Assembly (NCBI RefSeq): GCF_900129685.1
Contig: NZ_FQWM01000005.1
Span: 7,501 to 71,500, forward strand
Length of the DNA stretch: 64,000 nucleotides
Source: Cognatishimia maritima
GTDB taxonomy: Bacteria; Pseudomonadota; Alphaproteobacteria; Rhodobacterales; Rhodobacteraceae
Direction of reading: 5' to 3'
A model generated the notes under the pieces. That model was not told the origin of the DNA and ran no database searches. It saw only the letters and a program-made list of their open reading frames with translations. Positions 17,158-26,254 of the stretch are shown here, in pieces (positions within the stretch are counted from its first letter, which is position 1; the number at the start of each line of letters is the position of its first letter). Both the position numbers and the translations under genes were made by a program.

Positions 17158-19131
17158 TCATTCTGCAGCCACCTTGTGTTGAAATGTCGGAACAACCTCG
17201 GCGTCGCGTAGATCAAGCGTTGCGCGAATGCTGCCTTTGCGACCGTCTTCATAGGTGACTTCGGTCTCAGTGGTGATCTCGTCAGAACCGTCATAAAGGG
17301 CGGTCACAAGGTCAGAGAATTTCTCTTCAACGATCTTGCGGCGAACTTTGCGGGTCCGGGTCATCTCCCCATCGTCCGCATCCAATTCCTTGTGCAACAC
17401 GAGGAAGCGATGGATTTGGCACCCAGAGAGCATAGGGTCCTCGGCCACAGACCGGTTCACGGCCTCCACATGGGATTGGATTGTGTCGAGGACCCTGGGA
17501 TGCCCGGCGAGTTCCTGATATGAGGCGTAGGCGATATTGTTACGCTCTGCCCAGTTTCCGACAGCTGTCAGATCGATGTTGATGAAGGCAACACAGCGAT
17601 CCATGCCATTTCCAAACAGAACGGCCTCCAAGATATCTGGGTAGAACTTGAGCTTGTTCTCGACATATTTCGGCGCGAACATGGACCCATCTGCCAGTTT
17701 GCCCACGTCCTTGACCCGGTCGATGATCCGCAAGTGGCCCGAGGCTTCGTCGATGAAGCCAGCATCCCCTGTCGCCACCCAACCTTCGGCATCCTTGGTT
17801 GAGGCGGTGCTGTCGGGGTTATTGAAATACTCAACAAAAACGCCAGGCGAACGATAGAAAATCTCTCCGCTGTCATCGATGCGCAGTTCGACTTCTGGCG
17901 CAGGGACACCGACGGTATCCGCACGAACCTCGCCGTCAGGCTGAAGGGTGATGAACACCGAGGCCTCGGTTTGCCCGTAAAGCTGTTTCAGGTTGATCCC
18001 AAGTGACCGGTAGAAATCAAAAAGTTCTGGCCCTATGGCTTCGCCTGCCGTGTAGCCAACCCGTATACGTGAAAGACCCAAAGTGTTCTTGAGCGGACCA
18101 TAGATAAACAGCTCACCCAGCTTGTACTTAAGCTTGTCCATGGCGTTGACAGGTTTGCCATCCAGGATCGCAGGACCGACCTTTTTGGCATGATCCATGT
18201 AGCGACGGAAGAGCCAGCGTTTGAACGCACCAGCATCTTCCATGCGGATCATCACCTCTGTCAGATGCTTCTCAAAAACCGCTGGCGGGGCAAAGAAATA
18301 AGTCGGTCCGATCTCTCGTAGATCAGAACTGACTGTGGCGGCGGATTCAGGACAGTTGACCGTTAACCCAGTCCAATAGGCTTGCCCAATGGAAAAGATA
18401 AAGTCGCCGACCCAAGCCATGGGCAGATAGGCAAAGACCTCATCGTCCTTGCGCAGCCCATCAAACTCACTGGTATTCTGCGCGCTTTTGATGATGTTGC
18501 GATTGGACAGAACAACGCCCTTCGGCTTGCCCGTTGTCCCAGAAGTATAAAGCATCACGCATGTGCTATCGAAATCCAGTTTCGCTTGACGCCGTTCCAA
18601 CTCTGGCAGGAATTCCTCTTGCGCCGCGCGGCCCTGTGCTTGGACATGACTGTATTCATGCAACTTGCTGTGATCGTATTTCCGCAGACCGCGCGGGTCG
18701 ACGTAGATCATATGCTCGAAATCATTCAACTGGTCGCGAACTTCGATCACTTTGTCGACCTGTTCCTGGTCATCAACGATCGCGTATTTTGCGCCGCAAT
18801 TGGACAGCACATGCGCCAATTCCTCGGCTGCGCTGTCCTGATACATCGGCACAGGAATGGCCCCGACAGATTGAATAGAAACCATCGCCCAATAGAAATA
18901 CGGGCGGTTGCGGCCAATGATGGCGACAAAATCGCCCTCGGCCACGCCAAGGTTCAACAACCCCAACGCCAACTCCTCTATCTCTTGTGCGGCTTCGGCC
19001 CACGTCCATGTCTGCCAAATGCCGAACTCTTTTTCCCGATAGGCTGTTTTCGCGCCAAATGTCTTGACGTTTCGCTTTAAAAGCGCCGGGATGGACACAA
19101 GTCCATCGGTCGCCGGTGACGACTTGTTCAA
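17158..19131 (-). CDS. Long-chain-type acyl-CoA synthetase (AMP-forming)
   Basis: A 657-residue ANL-superfamily ligase. The P-loop is MLYTSGTTGKPKGV, the adenine-binding segment is LYGQTEAS, and GWVATGDAGFID followed by RVKDVGKLADGSMFAP marks the hinge. The length and insertions are like FadD15-type (long-chain or bile-acid type) synthetases. The start is TTG at 19129-19131, supported by a strong GAGGAGG seven bases upstream. It is the first gene of the operon with the Liv-type importer and the PaaK-like ligase, and it is divergent from the two-component genes. The substrate is unknown. Confidence 0.88.
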   Translation of the reverse strand: MNKSSPATDGLVSIPALLKRNVKTFGAKTAYREKEFGIWQTWTWAEAAQEIEELALGLLNLGVAEGDFVAIIGRNRPYFYWAMVSIQSVGAIPVPMYQDSAAEELAHVLSNCGAKYAIVDDQEQVDKVIEVRDQLNDFEHMIYVDPRGLRKYDHSKLHEYSHVQAQGRAAQEEFLPELERRQAKLDFDSTCVMLYTSGTTGKPKGVVLSNRNIIKSAQNTSEFDGLRKDDEVFAYLPMAWVGDFIFSIGQAYWTGLTVNCPESAATVSSDLREIGPTYFFAPPAVFEKHLTEVMIRMEDAGAFKRWLFRRYMDHAKKVGPAILDGKPVNAMDKLKYKLGELFIYGPLKNTLGLSRIRVGYTAGEAIGPELFDFYRSLGINLKQLYGQTEASVFITLQPDGEVRADTVGVPAPEVELRIDDSGEIFYRSPGVFVEYFNNPDSTASTKDAEGWVATGDAGFIDEASGHLRIIDRVKDVGKLADGSMFAPKYVENKLKFYPDILEAVLFGNGMDRCVAFINIDLTAVGNWAERNNIAYASYQELAGHPRVLDTIQSHVEAVNRSVAEDPMLSGCQIHRFLVLHKELDADDGEMTRTRKVRRKIVEEKFSDLVTALYDGSDEITTETEVTYEDGRKGSIRATLDLRDAEVVPTFQHKVAAE

Positions 19132-19326
19132 GATCTTTCCTCCTCAAGACTCACAATCGTGAGCTGAACCGCACAGGGCGATTCTCCCCTCTCCATTAGG
19201 CTTGCCCTCACAATAGCGGGTCAACTTTTTCCTGATCATTTCTCAAACCTTACGAATTGTAACAGTGCCGGAATGCCTCTTTTCCTGCGCCGTGTTCCGG
19301 TGCTAGCCATAGGGTGGGAGGACGAT

Positions 19327-21246
19327 ATGCCGGTGCGTGATGACACGAAGGCCGCCATGACAATGGCGGGTCTGAACCTGATCAAACAAGGGCTGTCGAT
19401 CTTTGACAGTGACCTTAAGCTTGTTGTCGCCAACGCCCGGTTCCGCGAAATGTTTGAGGTGCCCGATAGCCTTGCCCGACCGGGCACGAGCTTTCAGGAC
19501 CTCATCCGTCATATGGTGGCGCGCGGCGAGTATGGGACAGACCAATCGGCCGAAGAGATGGTGCGCGAGCGCGTGGAACTCGCCAAGGCCTTTGAACCAC
19601 ATTACATTGAGCGGCAACGCTCAAATGGGCGGTGGATCAGTGTCGAAGGCAGCCCCTTGCCCGATGGCGGCTGGATCACGGTCTACACAGACATCACGCA
19701 AGTCAGACGGCAAGAAGAACTTTTGAGGTCACGTTCCGAAGTGCTTTCGGACCAGTTGATCCGCTATGCCGAAGACCTTTCTAGTGCCAACCGCGAGTTG
19801 GAAAGCACCGTGATCGCTTTGGAAGAAGCCAAACGGCAGATCATGGAAAGCGAAGCCCGCATGCGGCTGACCGCCGAGATGATGCCTGCGCATATTGCCC
19901 ATGTCGGCCCTGATCGCTGCTACACCTACTCAAACCGCCGTCTGTCGGCTGTGATGCCCGGACGCCCCAGCAATATCGTTGGGGCGCATATCAAGGATAC
20001 ACTCGGTGCCGAGACCTATCAGATCATCGCGCCGAAACTCCAAGTGGCATTATCCGGTGACTCTACGGTGTTTGAATTCAACGATCCCAAGAGCACGCGT
20101 CGTATTCGGTTGGCATTGACGCCGGATAGTGAAGACGGTGACGCCCAAGGGGTCTATATCCTGTCGATGGATGTTACTGAAGAAGCGCAAGCGCGCGCCG
20201 CTTTGCAGCAAACCAAGCGGCGCGAAATCGCAGCGCAAATGACCAGCGGTCTGGCGCATGATTTCTCGAACCTTCTGACCATCATTTTGGGCATGCAGGG
20301 CAAGCTGGAAAAAATGGACTTGCCGGCCGAGGCGCATGAGTTGATTGACGGCACCCTCGCGACGGCGCGGCGGGGCGGCAAGCTCCTGAACAGTTTGGCC
20401 GATGTGACAAGCCAGCGTGCTCCGCAATTACAGCCAACCGACGTTGGCGCGTTGTTGCGCGATAGCATGACATTGGCGCGCCCGATCCTGAACAAATCCA
20501 TCGATCTACAACTCCAGGATCGGACGCCAAATGAGCCGCTGATTCTGGACCCCGGTATGTTACAAGACAGCCTGTTTAACCTAATCCTGAACGCCCGCGA
20601 TGGCTGTGACGGCGCGGGGCGTATCACCATATGTTGCGAAACTGTGCAGGACACTTGGCTGCAAATATCGGTGCAGGATACAGGGAAAGGGTTCTCGGAC
20701 GAGGCCTTGACGCATGCGTTTGATCCGTTTTTCACGACCAAGGGTGCGGCAGGAACGGGGCTAGGGCTACCCATGGTCTATGACGTGACAAAACTTGTCG
20801 GGGGTGAGGTTCGCATCGCGAACGCCGAGGGCGGCGGCGCGATTGTCAGATTGCGCCTTCCATTGCGCCGATTGCGTGCCGATCAAAGTACCTCGCTGGT
20901 GCTATTGGTCGAAGATGACCCAGATTTGCGCGATCAAATCAGAGAGATGCTGATTGATCAGAACCACATGGTGATTGAAGCAAGCAGTGTGGATGAGGCT
21001 CTATTGCTGGTGGAACATGTGCCGGGCATTAGCGCCGTGCTGAGTGATATCAACCTCGAGGGCAACGCAACCGGTGTTGACCTTGCCGGAAAACTTGGAA
21101 AGACAGACATCCCGGTCATCTTGATGACCAGTCTCCCCACAACGCACTCTCTCTACCAGGATGGCGCTGCGCGCGCGCCCATCATTCGCAAGCCGTTCGC
21201 GGCATCTGACCTCGTGCCACTACTGACGCTAAAGGACCCCCAGTGA
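19327..21246 (+). CDS. PAS-domain hybrid histidine kinase
   Basis: A 639-residue soluble sensor kinase with no membrane segment. Order of domains: PAS (about 20-125, GLSIFDSDLKLVVANARF), a short coiled coil (130-175), a second PAS (180-285), a HisKA segment with SGLAHDFSN (phosphorylated His at 311), HATPase_c with NLILNARDGC, DTGKGFSDEA and GTGLGL, and a C-terminal receiver starting LVLLVEDDPD with phospho-Asp in LSDINLEG. The start at 19327 follows GGGAGG. It overlaps the response regulator gene and faces the acyl-CoA ligase/importer operon, which it may control. Confidence 0.92.
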   Translation: MPVRDDTKAAMTMAGLNLIKQGLSIFDSDLKLVVANARFREMFEVPDSLARPGTSFQDLIRHMVARGEYGTDQSAEEMVRERVELAKAFEPHYIERQRSNGRWISVEGSPLPDGGWITVYTDITQVRRQEELLRSRSEVLSDQLIRYAEDLSSANRELESTVIALEEAKRQIMESEARMRLTAEMMPAHIAHVGPDRCYTYSNRRLSAVMPGRPSNIVGAHIKDTLGAETYQIIAPKLQVALSGDSTVFEFNDPKSTRRIRLALTPDSEDGDAQGVYILSMDVTEEAQARAALQQTKRREIAAQMTSGLAHDFSNLLTIILGMQGKLEKMDLPAEAHELIDGTLATARRGGKLLNSLADVTSQRAPQLQPTDVGALLRDSMTLARPILNKSIDLQLQDRTPNEPLILDPGMLQDSLFNLILNARDGCDGAGRITICCETVQDTWLQISVQDTGKGFSDEALTHAFDPFFTTKGAAGTGLGLPMVYDVTKLVGGEVRIANAEGGGAIVRLRLPLRRLRADQSTSLVLLVEDDPDLRDQIREMLIDQNHMVIEASSVDEALLLVEHVPGISAVLSDINLEGNATGVDLAGKLGKTDIPVILMTSLPTTHSLYQDGAARAPIIRKPFAASDLVPLLTLKDPQ

Positions 21247-21947
21247 ATCAACCGCTTGTTTCCATTCTGGACGATGAACCGGAAATTCGGTTGATCCTGT
21301 CCGAGGCCCTGACCGAAGCCGGGTTTCGGACCATGACCTTCGCGCGTGCGACTGAATTTGAGGCAAGCCTCAGGAAGACCGTGCCGGATGTCTGCCTTGT
21401 GGATCTCAGCCTGCCTGACAAAGACGGGCTGACACTGGTGCACCGGCTGGCCTTGGAGCAAGGGGCCGTGGTGATCATCATTTCCGGTCGGGCCCAAGTT
21501 CAAGACCGTGTGACAGGTTTGGAATTGGGTGCCGATGATTACATCATCAAACCCTTTGATCCTGCAGAGGTCGTCGCCCGCATCCGCGCCCAATTGCGCA
21601 AAGAACGAGTGACGCGGCAGAGCCAGTCAAACACGGCCAGTTTCAACGGCTGGACCGCGAATTTTGACAGCTATTTGCTTTTGGATGACACAGGCAGCAG
21701 CACGCCGTTTAGCCACGCCGAAGGCGAGGTCCTGCGCCTTTTCCTTGAAAGCCCAAAACGCCTAATCAGTCGGACGCAAATGCAAGAAACCTTGGGGGGT
21801 GCCGCAGGGGAAAGCTTTGATCGGGCGATGGACGTGCGCATTTCTCGACTGCGCACGAAATTGCGCGAAGACCCAAAAAACCCGCGGTTGATCAAAACGA
21901 TCTATGGGGCGGGCTATATCTTTCTCGGCGATGTGGAATGGCATTAA
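21243..21947 (+). CDS. OmpR-family response regulator
   Basis: A 234-residue regulator with a receiver domain (SILDDEPEIR, phospho-Asp in CLVDLSLPDKDG, switch Ser in IISGRA, Lys in YIIKPFDP) and a C-terminal winged helix (DVRISRLRTKLREDP, IKTIYGAGYIF). It starts with GTG at 21243, overlapping the kinase stop as GTGA, so the two are translationally coupled. The kinase carries its own receiver, so the pair may act as a phosphorelay or the kinase receiver may be a modulator. The operon at 10.6-19.1 kb is the natural target candidate. Confidence 0.93.
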   Translation: MNQPLVSILDDEPEIRLILSEALTEAGFRTMTFARATEFEASLRKTVPDVCLVDLSLPDKDGLTLVHRLALEQGAVVIIISGRAQVQDRVTGLELGADDYIIKPFDPAEVVARIRAQLRKERVTRQSQSNTASFNGWTANFDSYLLLDDTGSSTPFSHAEGEVLRLFLESPKRLISRTQMQETLGGAAGESFDRAMDVRISRLRTKLREDPKNPRLIKTIYGAGYIFLGDVEWH

Positions 21948-22124
21948 CGGCGAAATTCCGCTCTATATAAGGCGATACACCCCAGATCGCACACTATATA
22001 TGGAATTCTTCACCAAATCTGTGTAATGTAAATTTATCGGAGATCTCTGACTCATTTCCTCTTCCAAGACCGGAAATCTCGGGACGTCTGCCTCAGTAAC
22101 GATCCGGGGAAAGTCACTCCCACT

Positions 22125-22160
22125 CCCCCGCTGTGATACACTCCGGCGGGGGCTTTCTTT
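22125..22160 (+). terminator. Terminator after the two-component genes
   Basis: CCCCCGC (22125-22131) and GCGGGGG (22146-22152) pair around a 14-base loop and are followed by CTTTCTTT. It lies about 180 bases after the response regulator stop and abuts the end of the convergent LysR gene. Confidence 0.7.
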
Positions 22161-23031
22161 AGGCCACGAACAAATGCGAATGCGCCTTGAAATGGGGCAA
22201 GAGGACCTCTCGGAATGCGGCCACGCGCGCTGAACGCCAAACATCGCGATGCGCCACCGCCCAGATTTCTGGAAATGGCATAGGATCATTGATCGGTAAT
22301 TCATACAGGTCAGAGGCATTTCGCCCCAAAAATGCTGGCAATACGACCACGCCAATGCCAGCTCGCGCCGCTTCGATCATGGTCAACATATCGTCAGAGC
22401 GCATCACGACGTTCTCAGACGGAAGTTCGGGCACGTATTTCTTGAAAGAGGATGGCAAACGCTCTGGAATGATCCAAGACACTGGGTGGTTCGGATCGTG
22501 AGCTAGCTTCTCAAGCCACTCTTTTGATGCAAAGGTCAGGCTCTCTTGTCGCGTCAGAATACGCCCAGTCAGGCTGTCGCCAGGTGCGTCGCTCACCCGT
22601 ATAGCCAAATCCGCCTCGCGCCGATTGAGGTCGAGCAACGAGTTGTCCGAGCGGACATGCAACTCTACATCCGGGTAGCGCTCTGCAAACGTCTTAAAGA
22701 CAGGAATGAGGTGCGTGGAGCACAATAGCTGTGGTGCGGTGATGGTCAGATGACCAGACACAACTTGCTCTGCGCCGGCCAGATTGCGCAGCAGATCCAT
22801 TTCCTCGGTTTCCATAGCTGCCGCTTTGCGCGCAACCGCCTCGCCCGCTTCGGTGGCTTGATAGCCATCCACAAGGCGATCAAAAAGCTGCACGCCCAAA
22901 TCGTCTTCGGCGCGCTTCACGCGACGCGCCACTGTTGTGTAGGAAACATCTAAGGCAGCGGCGGCACTGGAAAGTGACCCTCCTCGGACAAGGTGCATGA
23001 CTGTTTTCAGGTCGTCCCTATGTGCTGACAT
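22159..23031 (-). CDS. LysR-family transcriptional regulator
   Basis: A 290-residue regulator. The N-terminal winged helix (about 5-65) contains GSLSSAAAALDVSYTTVARRVKRAEDD split over helix 2 and the recognition helix; the C-terminal effector domain has the periplasmic-binding-like fold (HLTITAPQLLC, ADLAIRVSDAPGD, GIGVVVLPAFLG). The start at 23029-23031 was chosen for its match to the usual N-terminal length; the ribosome-binding site is weak. It lies downstream of the formate dehydrogenase gene on the same strand with a 244-base gap, so regulation of that gene is possible but not shown. Confidence 0.9.
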   Translation of the reverse strand: MSAHRDDLKTVMHLVRGGSLSSAAAALDVSYTTVARRVKRAEDDLGVQLFDRLVDGYQATEAGEAVARKAAAMETEEMDLLRNLAGAEQVVSGHLTITAPQLLCSTHLIPVFKTFAERYPDVELHVRSDNSLLDLNRREADLAIRVSDAPGDSLTGRILTRQESLTFASKEWLEKLAHDPNHPVSWIIPERLPSSFKKYVPELPSENVVMRSDDMLTMIEAARAGIGVVVLPAFLGRNASDLYELPINDPMPFPEIWAVAHRDVWRSARVAAFREVLLPHFKAHSHLFVA

Positions 23032-23220
23032 TTTGTATTTCCGCCTAGAGGAGCAGACCCTCGTTGCGGTCTGCAAATTTGCCTCTACTTAGGCACGACG
23101 AACCTCAGATCAAGTTTTCGGAGACGCTTTCGACACCATCTTGCCCGCTGCTGCCACTTACCGACAAGAGCGACACGGAGCTGTCCCGCATCAATTGCGT
23201 GCCTCAGAATGACGAACGCC

Positions 23221-23246
23221 CGCCTGACACTGCTACGTGTCAGACG
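23221..23246 (-). terminator. Stem-loop downstream of the formate dehydrogenase gene
   Basis: Read leftward, CGTCTGACAC and GTGTCAGGCG form a ten-pair stem with a six-base loop, 29 bases after the stop codon. There is no T-run, so it may be a 3'-end processing or Rho-linked hairpin. Confidence 0.4.
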
Positions 23247-23275
23247 GACGCTCAAATTTCAGATCTCAGGTCGCT

Positions 23276-26050
23276 TTACTCCGCCGCCACCTGATTTTCG
23301 ATCTTCTCGACCCGCACAGCAGAGAACTTGAACTCAGGGATTTTGCCGTATGGGTCAATCGCCGGGTTGGTCAGCACGTTTGCCGCCGCCTCAACATAGG
23401 CGAAGGGTACAAAAACCATGTCTTCGGCAATCGCACGGTCAGCGCGCGCCATGATTTCGATTGAGCCGCGACGGGTTGTCAGGCGGATCATCTCACCCGG
23501 TGCAATCCCCATCAGCTTCAACGTCCGAGGGTTAAGCGAACAGTTCGCTTCAGGCTCAACCGCATCCAGAACCATGGACCGGCGTGTCATCGACCCGGTG
23601 TGCCAATGCTCCAGCTGGCGGCCCGTGGTCATCACCATCGGATATTCCGCATCTGGCGCTTCATCCGGCGGGATCACCGAGGCCGGTGCAAAACGTGCAC
23701 GACCATCCGGACGAGGGAAGCCATCGCCAAACACAATCGCCTGACCGGGGTCTTCCGGGCTAAGCGATGGATAGGTGACCGTTTCGGTTTCCAGACGCTC
23801 CCATGTGATATTGTCGAGGCTCTTCATATTAAGCTTCATCTCGGCAAAGACTTGCGACACATCGGTGTAGTCCCAAGGCAGGCCAATGCGTTTCGCGAGA
23901 TCAACAGTGATCGACCAATCCTCACGTGCCTCACCCGGAGGGGTGACCGCTGGGCGCACGCGTTGCACCTGACGGTTGGTATTGGACACCGTACCGTTCT
24001 TTTCATAGAGCGCAGAGGCCGGCAGGATGATGTCGGCATAGTTTGCGGTCTCTGTCAGGAAGATGTCTTGAACGATCAGAAGGTCCAGCTTGGCAAAGGC
24101 GTCACGCGCGTGGTCGACATCCGGGTCCGACATGGCAGGGTTTTCACCCTGAATATACATGCCCTTGATATTGCCCGCGTAAGCTTGGTCCACGATCTCG
24201 GTCACAGTCAGGCCCTTTTCATCTGAAAAGTCGCCCCCGCCCCAAACATCGGTGAAGCTTTTGCGTACATCATCGCTGGTGACGGTCTGATAGTCCGGCA
24301 GGAACATCGGGATCAGGCCCGCATCAGAGGCACCTTGTACGTTGTTCTGCCCCCGCAGCGGGTGCAAGCCCGCGCCCGGTTTGCCCACGTTGCCAGTCAT
24401 CAGAGCCAAAGAAATCAGGCAACGTGAGTTATCCGTGCCGTGGATGTGTTGGCTGACACCCATGCCCCAGAAAATCAGGCCTGCATTGGCATTGGCAAAC
24501 AACCGTGCGACGCGGCGAATTTGCTCTGGCGCGATGCCACAGATATCGGTCATCTTTTCGGGGCTGAAGCCCTTCAGATGCTCTTTCTCGGCCTCCCAGT
24601 TTTCCGTCCAGCGGTGAATATACTGGCTGTCGTAAAGCTCTTCTTCTACGATCACATGCATGATCGCGTTCAAGAGCGAGACATCCGCCCCCGGACGGAA
24701 TTGCAACATCTCTGTCGCGAAACGGCGCATGCCGACGCCGCGTGGGTCCATCACGATCAGCTTGCCGCCGCGTTTGGTGAACTGTTTGAAATAGGTCGCC
24801 GCCACCGGGTGGTTTTCAATCGGGTTTGCGCCGATGATGATCGCCACATCAGCATTTTCGATCTCGTTAAAGGTCGCGGTCACAGCACCGGAACCGACGT
24901 TTTCAATCAGCGCAGACACGGAAGACGCGTGACAGAGCCGCGTACAGTGGTCGACGTTGTTGTGTTTAAAGCCCTGACGGATGAACTTTTGGAAGAGGTA
25001 GGCCTCTTCGTTGGTGCATTTCGCAGAGCCAAAGCCCGCCACGGATTTCGGGTCCTGATCGCGCAGGGCAACCAGACCTTTGCCCGCGAGGTCCAGCGCC
25101 TCTTCCCAGGTGGCTTCCCGGAAGTGGGTCGACAGATCACCAGGATCGACGTTCAGCCCCTTGGCAGGGGCATCCTCGCGCCGGATCAGAGGTTTGGTCA
25201 GGCGATGGGGGTGGTGGATATAGTCAAAACCAAAGCGGCCTTTGACACAAAGGCGACCTTCGTTGGCCGGGCCATTGATACCTTCAACGTATTTCACTTT
25301 GCCGTCTTTGACTTTCAGGCTGACCTTACAGCCGACGCCGCAGAACGGGCAGACGCTTTCGGTTTCGCTGTCAAAATCTGCACTGTCGCCGACTTGGTTC
25401 TCGTCCATCACGGTCGCGGGCATCAGCGCCCCGGTGGGGCAAGCTTGAACACACTCGCCGCAGGCTACACAGGTCGATGCGCCCATCGGGTCGGCGATAT
25501 CAAAGGTCGGATAGGCTTCGTGACCGCGACCTGCCATCCCGATCACGTCGTTCACCTGCACTTCGCGACAGGCCTGAACGCAAAGGCTGCACGAGATGCA
25601 GGCATCCAAGTTGACCTTCATCGCGACGTGGCTGTCGTCCAGCAGCGGAATGCGGCCTTCTTCCAGCTTTGGAAAGCGGCTTTCCGAGACGCCGTTCAAA
25701 TCCGCCATATCCCAGAGGTGGCTGGATTTGTCATGGGCCTGATCACGCTCGGGCTGGTCAGTGACCAGCATCTCGACCACCATTTTGCGCGCGGTTTCGG
25801 CACGGGCAGAATTGGTCGTCACAACCATGCCCTCGGCAGGTTCGCGGATGCAGGAGGCCGCCAATGTGCGCTCGCCTTCGATTTCCACCATGCAGGCCCG
25901 GCAGTTGCCATCAGGCCGATATCCGGGCGCGGGCTTGTGGCAAAGATGCGGGATCACCAGACCGCGGCCATGGGCGACTTCCCAAATCGTTTCGCCTTTT
26001 GCGGCGGTGACCTGCTGGCCGTCCAGGGTGAATGTGACGTGGTCGGACAT
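23276..26050 (-). CDS. fdhF: Formate dehydrogenase alpha subunit (molybdopterin, FdsA/FdhF type)
   Basis: A 924-residue cytosolic molybdo/tungsto-bis-MGD enzyme oxidising formate to CO2. From the N-terminus: a [2Fe-2S] domain (HLCHKPAPGY, CRACMVE), a His-Cys3 cluster region (SSHLWDMAD), two ferredoxin-type [4Fe-4S] motifs (CISCSLCVQAC, CVACGECVQACP), the catalytic-domain cluster (CPFCGVGCK with LCVKGRFG), and TRLCHASSV, where Cys373 followed by His is the metal ligand in place of selenocysteine. Start 26050 follows GGAG; an ATG 12 bases upstream lacks a site. The usual flavin/NAD subunits (FdsB, FdsG) and FdhD are not in the window, so its electron acceptor is unknown. Confidence 0.92.
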   Translation of the reverse strand: MSDHVTFTLDGQQVTAAKGETIWEVAHGRGLVIPHLCHKPAPGYRPDGNCRACMVEIEGERTLAASCIREPAEGMVVTTNSARAETARKMVVEMLVTDQPERDQAHDKSSHLWDMADLNGVSESRFPKLEEGRIPLLDDSHVAMKVNLDACISCSLCVQACREVQVNDVIGMAGRGHEAYPTFDIADPMGASTCVACGECVQACPTGALMPATVMDENQVGDSADFDSETESVCPFCGVGCKVSLKVKDGKVKYVEGINGPANEGRLCVKGRFGFDYIHHPHRLTKPLIRREDAPAKGLNVDPGDLSTHFREATWEEALDLAGKGLVALRDQDPKSVAGFGSAKCTNEEAYLFQKFIRQGFKHNNVDHCTRLCHASSVSALIENVGSGAVTATFNEIENADVAIIIGANPIENHPVAATYFKQFTKRGGKLIVMDPRGVGMRRFATEMLQFRPGADVSLLNAIMHVIVEEELYDSQYIHRWTENWEAEKEHLKGFSPEKMTDICGIAPEQIRRVARLFANANAGLIFWGMGVSQHIHGTDNSRCLISLALMTGNVGKPGAGLHPLRGQNNVQGASDAGLIPMFLPDYQTVTSDDVRKSFTDVWGGGDFSDEKGLTVTEIVDQAYAGNIKGMYIQGENPAMSDPDVDHARDAFAKLDLLIVQDIFLTETANYADIILPASALYEKNGTVSNTNRQVQRVRPAVTPPGEAREDWSITVDLAKRIGLPWDYTDVSQVFAEMKLNMKSLDNITWERLETETVTYPSLSPEDPGQAIVFGDGFPRPDGRARFAPASVIPPDEAPDAEYPMVMTTGRQLEHWHTGSMTRRSMVLDAVEPEANCSLNPRTLKLMGIAPGEMIRLTTRRGSIEIMARADRAIAEDMVFVPFAYVEAAANVLTNPAIDPYGKIPEFKFSAVRVEKIENQVAAE

Positions 26051-26254
26051 TTCAGACTCCATATTTCAGACCCAATGTACCGCAAGCGCAGCCTTCGAAA
26101 ACGTTCCCTTCCCGACGCCAAAGCTACGTTTCGCGCCAACTTAACACAAAGCTGCGTCAGGCGTTTCCTATTGATCACAAAAACCTAAGCCATCCATTTT
26201 TGCCTTTTCCTATGGGGCGACCCGGACTAGGGAACGGGGAAAAGGAAGCGACGC

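Noticed and set aside
24900-24960. Selenocysteine in formate dehydrogenase
   Set aside because: The metal-ligand codon encodes Cys and the frame has no in-frame TGA, so no selenocysteine insertion is needed.
24440-26188. A 582-codon open frame on the plus strand across the formate dehydrogenase gene
   Set aside because: It is the antisense shadow of a clear gene, with His/Arg-rich low-information sequence and no family motif.
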